Assembly: GCA_050694275.1 (NCBI GenBank) | Contig: JBOGXF010000035.1 | Span: forward strand, 1-21,343 | Source of the DNA: JBOGXF01 sp050694275 | GTDB taxonomy: Bacteria; Actinomycetota; CADDZG01; WHSQ01 | Direction: 5' to 3' | DNA length: 21,343 bases | Shown here: positions 7,825 through 14,535 of the stretch, piece after piece | How positions within the stretch are numbered: the first letter of the stretch is position 1 | Layout of the letters: the number at the start of each line of letters is the position of its first letter | Translations under genes and position numbers: made by a program | The notes under the pieces: model-generated | Databases searched by the model: none | What the model was told of the DNA's origin: nothing | Seen by the model: the letters and a program-made list of their open reading frames with translations, nothing else

Positions 7825-7931
7825 CCGTACGCGATCTACCACGCTCGCCGTAGCCCGCGGCGGGGTCCCTCGGCACCGGCCGATGGCCGTTTTGTCTACA
7901 TCAGGATGCGTAGAGGGTCCCAGCGGGTGCC

Positions 7932-7946
7932 CCGGCCCATTACGTA
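7932..7946 (+). promoter_or_regulatory. 15-bp sequence shared with the Tat-substrate upstream region
   Basis: Identical to CCGGCCCATTACGTA at 4142-4156 and in the same orientation, 162 bp before tatA. Its role is unknown; see the entry at 4142. Confidence 0.25.
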
Positions 7947-8108
7947 CGTCAGCTACGGCAAGGAATCTACGTTGGGGAGGCGATGGCTTCGCGTCTCCGC
8001 GGCCCTAACGTGGCCCGCAGCCGGCGGACTCGACCGTGAAGTCCCACTCGATTGGGTGGCGAACCGCCGGCGGAATCGTTCCCCACGGGGAGTCAGGAGC
8101 GAAGCGTC

Positions 8109-8390
8109 GTGCCCCAGATCGGACCGCTTGAGATAGCCGCCGTCGCGCTGCTCGCGCTCGTCGTCTTCGGCCCCCAGAAGCTCCCCGGTATGGCGCGCTC
8201 GGCGGGCAAGGCCCTCAACGAGCTGCGCCGCGCGGCGGCAGAGGTGAAGCGCGAGGTCGACTCCGGGTTGCGGGAAGAGGATTCCGACGATTCGACGCGC
8301 GCGCAGCCCGAGACCTCCAGCCGGGAAGAGGATCCCGGCGATTCGAGCCGCGCGCAGCCCCAGAGGTCCAATGGAAGTGAGGCGGCATGA
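8109..8390 (+). CDS. tatA: Sec-independent translocase subunit TatA/TatB family
   Basis: A 93-residue TatA/TatB-type protein: short N-terminal membrane helix (IGPLEIAAVALLALVVFGP), the hallmark FGPQKLP hinge at 20-26, then an amphipathic helix (MARSAGKALNELRRAA) and a charged tail. These subunits form the pore or help receive substrate in the twin-arginine translocase. I chose GTG at 8109 because AGGAG lies at 8095-8099 and the family alignment begins at this point; an upstream ATG at 8052 would add 19 residues before the helix. The tail holds a 17-residue tandem repeat beginning REEDSDD and REEDPGD. Its stop overlaps the tatC start (ATGA), indicating translational coupling. The Tat-signal proteins at 2121 and 4270 are likely clients. 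Confidence 0.9.
   Translation: MPQIGPLEIAAVALLALVVFGPQKLPGMARSAGKALNELRRAAAEVKREVDSGLREEDSDDSTRAQPETSSREEDPGDSSRAQPQRSNGSEAA
8271..8372 (+). repeat. Two 51-bp tandem repeats in the tatA tail
   Basis: Two units with period 51 bp (8271-8321 and 8322-8372), each starting CGGGAAGAGGAT, encode the acidic 17-residue repeat of the TatA C-terminus. They diverge at several positions and keep the frame. Confidence 0.75.
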
Positions 8391-9202
8391 GCGCGGTCGA
8401 GCCGGTCGCGCGCCGCAGGTTCCGGCGAGGGCGCCGAGGACGGGGTCGGGGTCCGGCGACGATGCCCGTGGTCGAGCACCTGACGGAGCTTCGCAGGCGC
8501 GTCGTCATCTCGATCGTCACGTTCACGATGCTGTCCGTCTTGCTGTACGTCTTCTTCGAGCCGATCCTGAGTTTCCTACTCCGTCCGCTGTGTTCGATCG
8601 ATCCCGAGCAGCTCGGCCCGCAGGGATGCAAGCTGATCTTCAACGGTGTCATGGAAGCGTTCACCACGCGGCTGAAGGTCACCGCGATGGTGGGCATCAT
8701 CGCGTCCTCACCCGTCTGGCTGTATCAGGCGTGGGCGTATCTGATACCGGCGCTGACCAACAAGGAGCGTCGCTACGCGAAGCCGTTCCTTTTCTCCACG
8801 ATCACGTTGCTAATCATGGGTTCGGCCTTCGCCTACCTGTCGATGCCCTTGGGGCTGCGCTTCCTCGTTAGCGTCGGCGGGCCGGACATGGTGCCGTTCC
8901 TGCAGGCTCAGACCTATCTCGATTTCGTGGGCCTGCTGCTCATCGGCTTCGGCGTCGCGTTCGAGGTGCCGCTCATCATCTTCTTCCTTGGTCTGGTCGG
9001 CGTCGTAACGGTGGACCAACTGCGTCGCAGGAGGAAGGTCGCGATCGTGGCGACGGCCGCGCTGGCCGCGGTCGTCACGCCCAGCCAGGACCCGTACACG
9101 ATGATGCTGCTCGCCGTCCCCATGTACCTGTTTTACGAAGTCACGATCCTTTTGCTCTCGGTGATGCTTCGACGAAAGGCGAGGCAAGAGGCCACGACAT
9201 GA
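8387..9202 (+). CDS. tatC: Sec-independent protein translocase subunit TatC
   Basis: A 271-residue polytopic protein with the expected six membrane segments. It is the Tat component that recognises twin-arginine signal peptides. Family landmarks are EHLTELRRR near residue 30 at the cytoplasmic N-terminus, the first periplasmic-side loop with FFEPILSFLLRPL, PVWLYQAWAYLIPALT, FAYLSMPLGLRFL, and the C-terminal TPSQDPYTMMLLAVPMYLFYE. The N-terminus carries about 20 extra basic residues (RRRFRRGRRGRGRG) before the conserved start, longer than in typical TatC. It begins inside the tatA stop (ATGA overlap) and is followed 33 bp later by a second TatA-like gene, so tatA-tatC-tatA' is one operon. Cysteines in the first external loop could pair. 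Confidence 0.95.
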   Translation: MSAVEPVARRRFRRGRRGRGRGPATMPVVEHLTELRRRVVISIVTFTMLSVLLYVFFEPILSFLLRPLCSIDPEQLGPQGCKLIFNGVMEAFTTRLKVTAMVGIIASSPVWLYQAWAYLIPALTNKERRYAKPFLFSTITLLIMGSAFAYLSMPLGLRFLVSVGGPDMVPFLQAQTYLDFVGLLLIGFGVAFEVPLIIFFLGLVGVVTVDQLRRRRKVAIVATAALAAVVTPSQDPYTMMLLAVPMYLFYEVTILLLSVMLRRKARQEATT

Positions 9203-9235
9203 CCGAGTACGTCCGCTGCTCAAGGAGGTAGAGAA

Positions 9236-9475
9236 ATGAGTCTTCCCGGAGGACCAGAGCTGATCATCATCCTGTTCGTGGTGATGCTGCTGTTCGGCGC
9301 GTCCAAGCTCCCCAAACTGGCGAGGTCCATGGGCCAGGCCGGCAAGGAGTTCAGGGCGGGAATGAAGGAGGGCTACACCGAGGACCCGGACGCGTGTCCG
9401 TCGTGCGGAGGGGAGATCTCCTCGGAGACGAAGTTCTGCCCCGCGTGCGGCGCAGAGGCGCGCGCCACGGCCTGA
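9236..9475 (+). CDS. TatA-like protein fused to a C-terminal zinc ribbon
   Basis: A 79-residue protein with a TatA-type membrane helix (PELIIILFVVMLLFGASKLP), an amphipathic helix (KLARSMGQAGKEFRAGMKEG) and, in place of the usual charged tail, a compact zinc-ribbon signature with Cys54, Cys57, Cys68 and Cys71 (CPSCGG and CPACG). The start ATG at 9236 has AAGGAGGT at 9224-9231. The first half supports membership in the Tat translocase; the ribbon probably binds zinc on the cytoplasmic side and may contact substrate, ribosome or a partner. It is the third gene of the tat operon. It may act as the TatA or TatB of this set, with the protein at 8109 taking the other role. Confidence 0.88.
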   Translation: MSLPGGPELIIILFVVMLLFGASKLPKLARSMGQAGKEFRAGMKEGYTEDPDACPSCGGEISSETKFCPACGAEARATA

Positions 9476-9554
9476 GCACTACACATCGGTCGGCGCGCCC
9501 AGATGTTGTGACACACCGAGGCGATCTCTCGCCGGCAGCGAAGGAGTTCCTCTC

Positions 9555-11342
9555 TTGATCCTGGAAGCGTGGTTGACCCTTGCGGTCGTAGTAGCGGTGG
9601 TCGCCCTCCTTGCGACCGAGCGCGCCTCTCCCGCGCCCGTCGTGTTGGGCGCGGTCACGGCGCTGCTCGTGCTGGGCGTGGTCGACACCGAGCAGGCACT
9701 GTCGGGATTCTCCAACCCCGCGCCGCTGACCGTGGCCGCCCTCTACGTGCTCGCCGGCGCGGCGGAAGCCACGGGGGTCCTGCAGCACCTGACGTCGAGA
9801 TTTCTCGCCTCGATCCCCAAAGACAAGAAGGGCGACAAGCGCGCGCTGCTGCGCATGCTGATGCCCTCGGCGGCGGCGTCCGCATTCTTCAACAACACCC
9901 CGATCGTCGCCATGGTGGCGCCCGCGGTGGCGGCGTGGGCTCGCCGCACCGGCCGCTCGCCCTCTGCGTATCTCATGCCGCTCAGTTTCGGCACGATCCT
10001 CGGTGGTCTGCTGACGCTCATCGGAACCTCGACGACGCTGGTCGTTTCGGGGCTCATGGACGAGGCGGGGATGCGGCCCCTGGGGCTGTTCGAGATCGGC
10101 AAGGTCGGCCTGCCGGTCGCAGCGGCGGGGATCGCGTTCTTGTACTTGTTCGCCCCGAGGATCCTCGGCGATCGTCGGTCTCCCCAAGACGATCTCACCC
10201 ACAGCGTGCGCGAGTTCACCGTCGAGATGTTGGTCACTCCGGGCGGTAACCTCGCGGGCCGCACGGTGTCCGATGCCGGTTTGAGGAACCTCCAGGGCGT
10301 GTTCCTGGTAGAGATCGCGCGCAATGGGCAACGCGTCGCCCCGGTCGCGCCCGAGGAGGTTCTCCACGACGGCGATCAATTGACGTTCGCGGGTAACGTG
10401 ACGCGCGTTCTCGACCTGCAACGCGTCTCCGGGCTGATCTCGGCCGAAGAACGCCATTTCTCGATCGCCGGCTCCCACCCGCAGAGACGGGTCTACGAAT
10501 GCGTGATCGGCGAAGACTCCCCGCTCTCGGGAACCACGCTCAAGGAGATCGGCTTCAGGGCCCGCTACGGCGGAGCCGTGCTCGCGGTCCATCGATCCGG
10601 CCAGCGGGTGGGGGACAAGCTCGGAGACGTGCGCTTTCGGCCCGGCGACGTTCTGGTCGTCCTTGCGGACCACGGGTTCCGTCGAAGGTGGCTGGACCGT
10701 CACGACTACCTGGTCATCTCGCCAATGAACGGAGAGACGCCTCCCCGCAGGGACAAGGCGCCAATCGTCGGAATCGTGGCCCTCGGGCTGATGGCGCTGG
10801 CCGGGACCGGGGTCTTGGACATCTTTGTAGCCGCCGTGCTGGCCGCTTTCGCACTCGTGATCCTCAAGGTGCTGTCCCCGAGCGAAGCTCGCTCCGCCAT
10901 AGACCTCAACGTCATAGCGGTGATCGCCGGGAGCTTTGGTCTAGGCGCGGCCATCACCGAGAGCGGACTGGCAGACGCGATCGCCCGTAACGTGATCCAC
11001 CCGCTCGGGTCGTTCGGTGATCTCGGACTGCTGCTCGGGATACTGCTCGCGACCGTCGCGCTGACCGAACTCGTCACCAACAACGCCGCCGCGGTGCTCA
11101 TGTTCCCCATCGCCTTCGCCACCGCATCGGCGGCGGGCCTCGATCCCAGACCCTTCGCCCTGGCGATCGCCCTCGGGGCATCGGCGTCTTTTCTTACGCC
11201 CATCGGATATCAGACCAACACGATGGTGTACGGGATGGGCGGGTACAGGTTCGGTGACTTCGTGAGACTTGGCGGCGTCATCACGATCACGACCATCGTC
11301 ATCGGCATGCTGGTGATACCGATCGCATGGCCACTGAGATGA
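9555..11342 (+). CDS. SLC13/ArsB-type permease with two RCK_C (TrkA_C) domains
   Basis: A 595-residue membrane transporter of the SLC13 (divalent anion:sodium symporter-like) group. The N-terminal half has about five or six helices and the motif SAFFNNTPIVAM; then two cytosolic RCK_C (TrkA_C) domains at about 220-298 and 316-393 (each ending in a GDVLVVLAD or GDQLTFAG strand); then more helices with the second hallmark VTNNAAAVLMFPIA. This layout is usual for SLC13-RCK fusions whose substrate may be sulfate, a dicarboxylate or another anion; specificity cannot be read. RCK_C domains likely bind a small ligand that gates transport. The start is TTG at 9555 with AAGGAG at 9541-9546. It lies 79 bp behind the tat genes, with no obvious terminator between. 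Confidence 0.88.
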   Translation: MILEAWLTLAVVVAVVALLATERASPAPVVLGAVTALLVLGVVDTEQALSGFSNPAPLTVAALYVLAGAAEATGVLQHLTSRFLASIPKDKKGDKRALLRMLMPSAAASAFFNNTPIVAMVAPAVAAWARRTGRSPSAYLMPLSFGTILGGLLTLIGTSTTLVVSGLMDEAGMRPLGLFEIGKVGLPVAAAGIAFLYLFAPRILGDRRSPQDDLTHSVREFTVEMLVTPGGNLAGRTVSDAGLRNLQGVFLVEIARNGQRVAPVAPEEVLHDGDQLTFAGNVTRVLDLQRVSGLISAEERHFSIAGSHPQRRVYECVIGEDSPLSGTTLKEIGFRARYGGAVLAVHRSGQRVGDKLGDVRFRPGDVLVVLADHGFRRRWLDRHDYLVISPMNGETPPRRDKAPIVGIVALGLMALAGTGVLDIFVAAVLAAFALVILKVLSPSEARSAIDLNVIAVIAGSFGLGAAITESGLADAIARNVIHPLGSFGDLGLLLGILLATVALTELVTNNAAAVLMFPIAFATASAAGLDPRPFALAIALGASASFLTPIGYQTNTMVYGMGGYRFGDFVRLGGVITITTIVIGMLVIPIAWPLR

Positions 11343-11400
11343 CGGCTTCCGCAGGCATTTGGACGAGAGAGAACCGGCACGGCGATGAACGGAGGGAATC

Positions 11401-12714
11401 ATGGACGTAGCCGTCATAGGCACCGGGCACGTCGGCGTGGTCACGTGCGTGTCGCTGGCCTCGATGGGGCACCGGGTGGTGGGGACCGACCGGGACGCGG
11501 AAAAGATCGCCCTGCTGTCCGATGGCCGGGTGCCCTTCCACGAACCCGGTGTCGAGGACCTGCTTCATGACGAGCTGGACGGGGGAAGGCTTTCGTTCAC
11601 CGTCGATCCCGGAGAAGCTCTCGCCAAGGCGGCGGTCGTCCTGATATCCGTTGGGACGCCTCCTCGCGCGGCGGGAGACGCGAACTTGGTCGCGGTCGAG
11701 GCGGCGGCCCAAACGGTTGCGCGCCATGCCACCCGCAGGTGCGCGGTCGTGGAGAAGTCGACCGTTCCCACGGGGACCGCGTCGCGACTGCGGCGCGCGC
11801 TCGAACGGGAGAACGGAAAAGCAACGAAGCTCGAGGTGGTGTCGAATCCAGAGTTCCTGCGAGAGGGGCACGCGGTCCACGACGCACTCCATCCGGACAG
11901 GATCCTGGTGGGAGCCGACTCCCAGTGGGCGCGCAAGACCATGCGGCGTCTGTACGCGCCGCTGGTGGAAGGCGGCGCAGTGCTGGTCGAGACGGACATC
12001 GCCTCGGCCGAACTCGCGAAGCATGCGTGCAACGCGTTTCTTGCTTTGAAGATCTCGTTCAGCAACGCGCTGGCCCGGCTGTGCGAGCGGTCGGGGGCCG
12101 ACGTCGAGGTCGTAACCGAGGTCATGGGGATGGATCCCAGGATCGCCCCAGGGATGCTGAAGGCCGGGATCGGGTTTGGGGGGTCCTGCTTCCCCAAGGA
12201 CCTCATGGCCTTCAGGCGACTTGCCTCGGCCCTGGGGTACGACTTCCCGCTGCTCGACGAGATATCGAGGATCAACGACCAGGCCGTCGACGCGGTCGTC
12301 GACAAGGTCCGAGATGCCCTGTGGAACCTCGAGGGCAAGACCGTCGCCCTGTGGGGGCTTGCCTTCAAACCCGGGACCGACGACGTGCGATTCGCTCCCT
12401 CGCTGGCTCTCGCCCGACGGCTCATCTCCGAAGGCGCGCGAGTGATCGGTTACGACCCGCAGGCGGCCGCCAACTCCAAGTCCGAGGTCCCCGAGCTGGA
12501 GATCGCCCCCGATCCCTACGAGGCCGCCGCCGGGGCGCATTGCCTTGTGGTGTGCACTCAGTGGGAGGAGTTCTCTGGTCTCGACCTCGAGCGCATACGA
12601 GCGACCATGACCTACCCGATCGTGGTCGACGGAAGAAACCTCTTCGATCCCGAGCAGATGCGCAGAGCCGGCTTCGCCTACTACCCGACGGGACGCCCTT
12701 CGATAACCACCTGA
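11401..12714 (+). CDS. ugd: UDP-glucose 6-dehydrogenase
   Basis: A 437-residue member of the UDP-glucose/GDP-mannose dehydrogenase family, catalysing the two-step NAD-dependent oxidation of UDP-glucose to UDP-glucuronate. It shows the Rossmann motif GTGHVG at residues 7-12, EKSTVPTGT, NPEFLREGHA, the conserved Lys in FLALKISFSNA (about 217) and the catalytic Cys263 in GFGGSCFPKD, followed by WGLAFKPGTDD in the C-terminal domain. All key residues are present and the length is typical. The start is ATG at 11401 with GGAGGG at 11391-11396. A strong terminator lies about 45 bp downstream. The product, UDP-GlcA, would feed the epimerase encoded at 1014 and surface polysaccharide synthesis. A GDP-mannose or UDP-HexNAc dehydrogenase role is possible but fits the sequence less well. 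Confidence 0.94.
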   Translation: MDVAVIGTGHVGVVTCVSLASMGHRVVGTDRDAEKIALLSDGRVPFHEPGVEDLLHDELDGGRLSFTVDPGEALAKAAVVLISVGTPPRAAGDANLVAVEAAAQTVARHATRRCAVVEKSTVPTGTASRLRRALERENGKATKLEVVSNPEFLREGHAVHDALHPDRILVGADSQWARKTMRRLYAPLVEGGAVLVETDIASAELAKHACNAFLALKISFSNALARLCERSGADVEVVTEVMGMDPRIAPGMLKAGIGFGGSCFPKDLMAFRRLASALGYDFPLLDEISRINDQAVDAVVDKVRDALWNLEGKTVALWGLAFKPGTDDVRFAPSLALARRLISEGARVIGYDPQAAANSKSEVPELEIAPDPYEAAAGAHCLVVCTQWEEFSGLDLERIRATMTYPIVVDGRNLFDPEQMRRAGFAYYPTGRPSITT

Positions 12715-12757
12715 GGTTCAAAGGGACCCACCCATTCATCATTCATCATGCTTCGAG

Positions 12758-12786
12758 AAGCGGCCCTCCTTCGGAGGGCCGCTTTT
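12758..12786. terminator. Bidirectional rho-independent terminator
   Basis: The stem AAGCGGCCCTCC pairs with GGAGGGCCGCTT around a TTC loop and runs into TTTTT on the plus strand, giving a classic terminator for ugd. It also lies just past the stop of the convergent response-regulator gene (12793) and can end that transcript. Confidence 0.9.
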
Positions 12787-12792
12787 TCGCGT

Positions 12793-13602
12793 CTACGGTC
12801 GGCGCCTCTCGCGCGAGGTGCCGGAAGGGCCTCGGGCCTCGCTCGGCTCATCGGTTAGATCGACGACCCGGCGACCTTCCCCGGTGATCTCCACGATCCC
12901 GTGTCGGACCGCGAAGGCGACCGCCTCGAGACGCGACCGGACCTGAAGCTTGGTGAGCACATTCTGTACGTGCGTCCGCACCGTGTTGACGCTGATGGAC
13001 AGGCGCTCGGCGATGTCTTCGCTGCGCGCCCCCTCGGCCAGCAACCCCAGCACCCTGAGCTCCCGGGAAGTGAGCTGTCGGGCCAACAGGTCCGCCGCCT
13101 GCTCCTCGGGCGACTGGGCTCCGCCCGCTCCCGGAGCCATGCTGCGCGGAACGACGACATTGCCGGTTAACGCCGAGCGCACCGAGTCGACGAACTGGCT
13201 CACCGGGGTGTCTTTGGTGACGTACCCGTAGAACCCGACCCGCAGTGCCTTTTTCAACGCCTTGGCATCCCGAAGCGCGGTCACCACCAGGATCTTCACC
13301 TCGGGATCCTCGGCCATGAGATCTTGACCCACGCGGATACCGTCGTCGTCGGGAAGACCGAGATCCATGAGCACGAGCTCGGGGTGGGTGGATCTTGCAA
13401 GGTGGGTGGCGTCACGCCCGGTGGCCGCCACGCCGACCACCTCGAGGCCCGCCTCGGTAAGGGCGGCCCGGATCGCCTCGGCGAAGAGCTTGTGATCGTC
13501 GACGATCAGCACGCGAGGTTTGTTGCCTGACCCTGAAGGCTCCCGGCCCGGAACACCGAGATTGGTGCCGGCGGTCCTGTGGGGTTTACCAGAAGAAGCC
13601 AC
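12793..13602 (-). CDS. NarL/LuxR-family response regulator
   Basis: A 269-residue two-component response regulator. The receiver domain covers about 29-148 with the acidic pocket VDDH (35-38), phosphoacceptor Asp80 in LMDLGLP and the conserved Lys130 in YVTKDTP. The LuxR-type helix-turn-helix spans about 176-236 (LTSRELRVLGLLAEGARSED and SISVNTVRTHVQNVL). It has an N-terminal extension of ~28 residues and a charged tail (VVDLTDEPSEARGPSG). The start is GTG at 13600-13602 with GAGGG about 8 bp upstream; a GTG start explains the long N-terminus, though a later start cannot be ruled out. No sensor kinase is adjacent, so it is an orphan in this window. It is convergent with ugd and divergent from the gene at 14022. 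Confidence 0.92.
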   Translation of the reverse strand: MASSGKPHRTAGTNLGVPGREPSGSGNKPRVLIVDDHKLFAEAIRAALTEAGLEVVGVAATGRDATHLARSTHPELVLMDLGLPDDDGIRVGQDLMAEDPEVKILVVTALRDAKALKKALRVGFYGYVTKDTPVSQFVDSVRSALTGNVVVPRSMAPGAGGAQSPEEQAADLLARQLTSRELRVLGLLAEGARSEDIAERLSISVNTVRTHVQNVLTKLQVRSRLEAVAFAVRHGIVEITGEGRRVVDLTDEPSEARGPSGTSRERRRP

Positions 13603-13851
13603 TGAACTAACCCTCGTCGTCGGGGACGCCCGCCCGCTCGGGCATCCGTCAAGTTAAGCCTCCTGTTGTTTTCACCCCCGGAGGTGGATCTCCTGCCAAC
13701 TCCTACCAAGTGGCGGGAATTTCCGTTGGGCGGGGATCCGCGAGGAAGAAGATGCTTTCAGGTCTTCAACCGCCCTTCGGGTGCTCCGCCTGGTTTGCCC
13801 GTTTTGTCCGACTCTTTAGCCTCGTCGGACGTGGGCGAAGGCATGGTCCGA

Positions 13852-13879
13852 GGTTCACGAGGGAGGTAGAGCGTGAACC
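13852..13879 (+). promoter_or_regulatory. Hairpin with an SD site in its loop and a start codon in its stem
   Basis: A perfect 8-bp stem GGTTCACG (13852-13859) with CGTGAACC (13872-13879) encloses the 12-nt loop AGGGAGGTAGAG. The loop has an excellent SD (GGGAGG), and the GTG at 13873 lies in the 3' arm. Folding would mask the start codon and limit initiation. Confidence 0.45.
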
Positions 13880-13908
13880 GTAGCATTCGTACTCCCCCTT
13901 GGGGATGA
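13873..13908 (+). CDS. Possible 11-residue leader peptide
   Basis: GTG at 13873 opens an 11-codon frame (MNRSIRTPPWG) ending at TGA 13906-13908, with GGGAGG 7 to 12 nt upstream. A second short hairpin spans its last codons. The SD quality and the hairpin around the start suggest a leader peptide or a regulated small ORF ahead of the gene at 14022, 113 bp further on. There is no run of a single amino acid to suggest classic attenuation; two adjacent Pro codons are the only notable feature. It could also be a chance frame behind an SD-like sequence. Confidence 0.3.
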   Translation: MNRSIRTPPWG

Positions 13909-14021
13909 CCTCGCTCAACAGGACTTTTAGCTTCTGTGAAGAGAACCATCAACGCGTAGAGCCCCCGATGGCCGCGCAGGCAGCACGCGCCGCATCTGGG
14001 TGAGGTCAAGGAGAAGAGGGG

Positions 14022-14465
14022 ATGAGGGGATGGTGTGGGTCGTGCTACAGCCAGGTCGCGGCCGACGGAGGGGCATGCCCGAGATGCCGCGGGCCGCTCC
14101 TGGGATTCCTGGCACCGGAGGAGAACCCTCCCCCGACGGCGACCACGCCGCCGCACTCAAACGGGGGGGGCTCCAGCACCGTCACGCTCGGGACGCCGAT
14201 GGCCCGCCAGCACGCCCCCGATCTGGGCGAGGTCATCTCGATATCGGAACGATTGATCGTCTCTCCTTGCTGGGGACGGCTGGACCCCGAGCCTCTGTCG
14301 GAGGGCGAGACCGTTGAGGAAGGATCCGTCATCGGCCGCCTGTACGAAGGGGGGCGGGTGATCCCCCTCGTCTGCCATACCCGCTCCGTGTTCCTGGCGT
14401 GGCTCGCGTTCGACGGGGAACGCGTCCCTCCCGGGCGCCGGGTGGCCCGGCTCGCAGTGGAGTAG
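14022..14465 (+). CDS. Zinc-ribbon protein with biotinyl/lipoyl-like (barrel-sandwich) domain
   Basis: A 147-residue protein I do not recognise as a named family. Residues 1-25 hold a zinc ribbon with Cys5, Cys8, Cys19 and Cys22 (CGSC and CPRC). A Pro/Thr/Ser/Gly-rich linker (about 30-60) leads to a region (about 68-145) with the strand pattern and turns of a biotinyl/lipoyl barrel-sandwich hybrid: VSPCWGRLDPEPLSEGETV, then VIGRLYEG and a closing PPGRRVARLAVE. The modified-lysine EAMKM-type motif is missing; that hairpin reads CHTRSVFLAWL, so it is probably not biotinylated or lipoylated. The start is ATG at 14022 with AAGGAG at 14008-14013. It lies 70 bp upstream of glmS and may share its transcript. 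A role as a carrier-like or structural adaptor is a guess. Confidence 0.68.
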   Translation: MRGWCGSCYSQVAADGGACPRCRGPLLGFLAPEENPPPTATTPPHSNGGGSSTVTLGTPMARQHAPDLGEVISISERLIVSPCWGRLDPEPLSEGETVEEGSVIGRLYEGGRVIPLVCHTRSVFLAWLAFDGERVPPGRRVARLAVE

Positions 14466-14535
14466 GCGGCTCCCCAGCTTAGGTGTCGCCCGTCTTCCGG
14501 TCGGGCGCAGATCTGGATCGGCGAGGTGACATGAC

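Larger units (their letters stand above)
7749..8108. other. 360-bp divergent intergenic region (protease / tatA)
   Basis: It should hold promoters for both directions. It contains the protease SD, the inverted repeat at 7805-7824 and the 15-bp sequence at 7932-7946 shared with the 4142 region. I found no convincing -35/-10 pair and no credible small gene; the open frames here lack SD sites and family resemblance. Confidence 0.5.
13603..14021. other. 419-bp divergent intergenic region with structured leader
   Basis: It separates the minus-strand response regulator from the plus-strand gene at 14022 and is more AT-rich than the flanking genes in places. On the plus strand it contains several hairpins: GGTTCACG/CGTGAACC (13852-13879), TCCCC/GGGGA (13893-13905) and CTTC/GAAG (13931-13941). 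On the minus strand TTGACG (13647-13652) is a possible -35 for the response regulator, without a clear -10. No known riboswitch class was recognised. Confidence 0.45.

Noticed and set aside
9351..10703. 450-residue open frame on the minus strand
   Set aside because: Antisense to the SLC13 permease, Arg/Asp/Gly-rich without family motifs; a high-GC shadow frame.
11299..12540. 413-residue minus-strand frame opposite ugd
   Set aside because: No motifs, and ugd on the plus strand is unambiguous.
13603..13660. Promoter of the response regulator (TTGACG as -35)
   Set aside because: No acceptable -10 at 16-18 bp spacing, so only mentioned in the region entry.
13758..14156. 132-residue minus-strand frame in the divergent region
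   Set aside because: It overlaps the supported gene at 14022, has no SD and shows no recognisable domain. Its hydrophilic last 28 residues look vaguely protein-like but cannot be supported.
14466..14535. glmS ribozyme
   Set aside because: Only 70 bp lie between the upstream stop and glmS, too short for the ribozyme, which also belongs mainly to Firmicutes.
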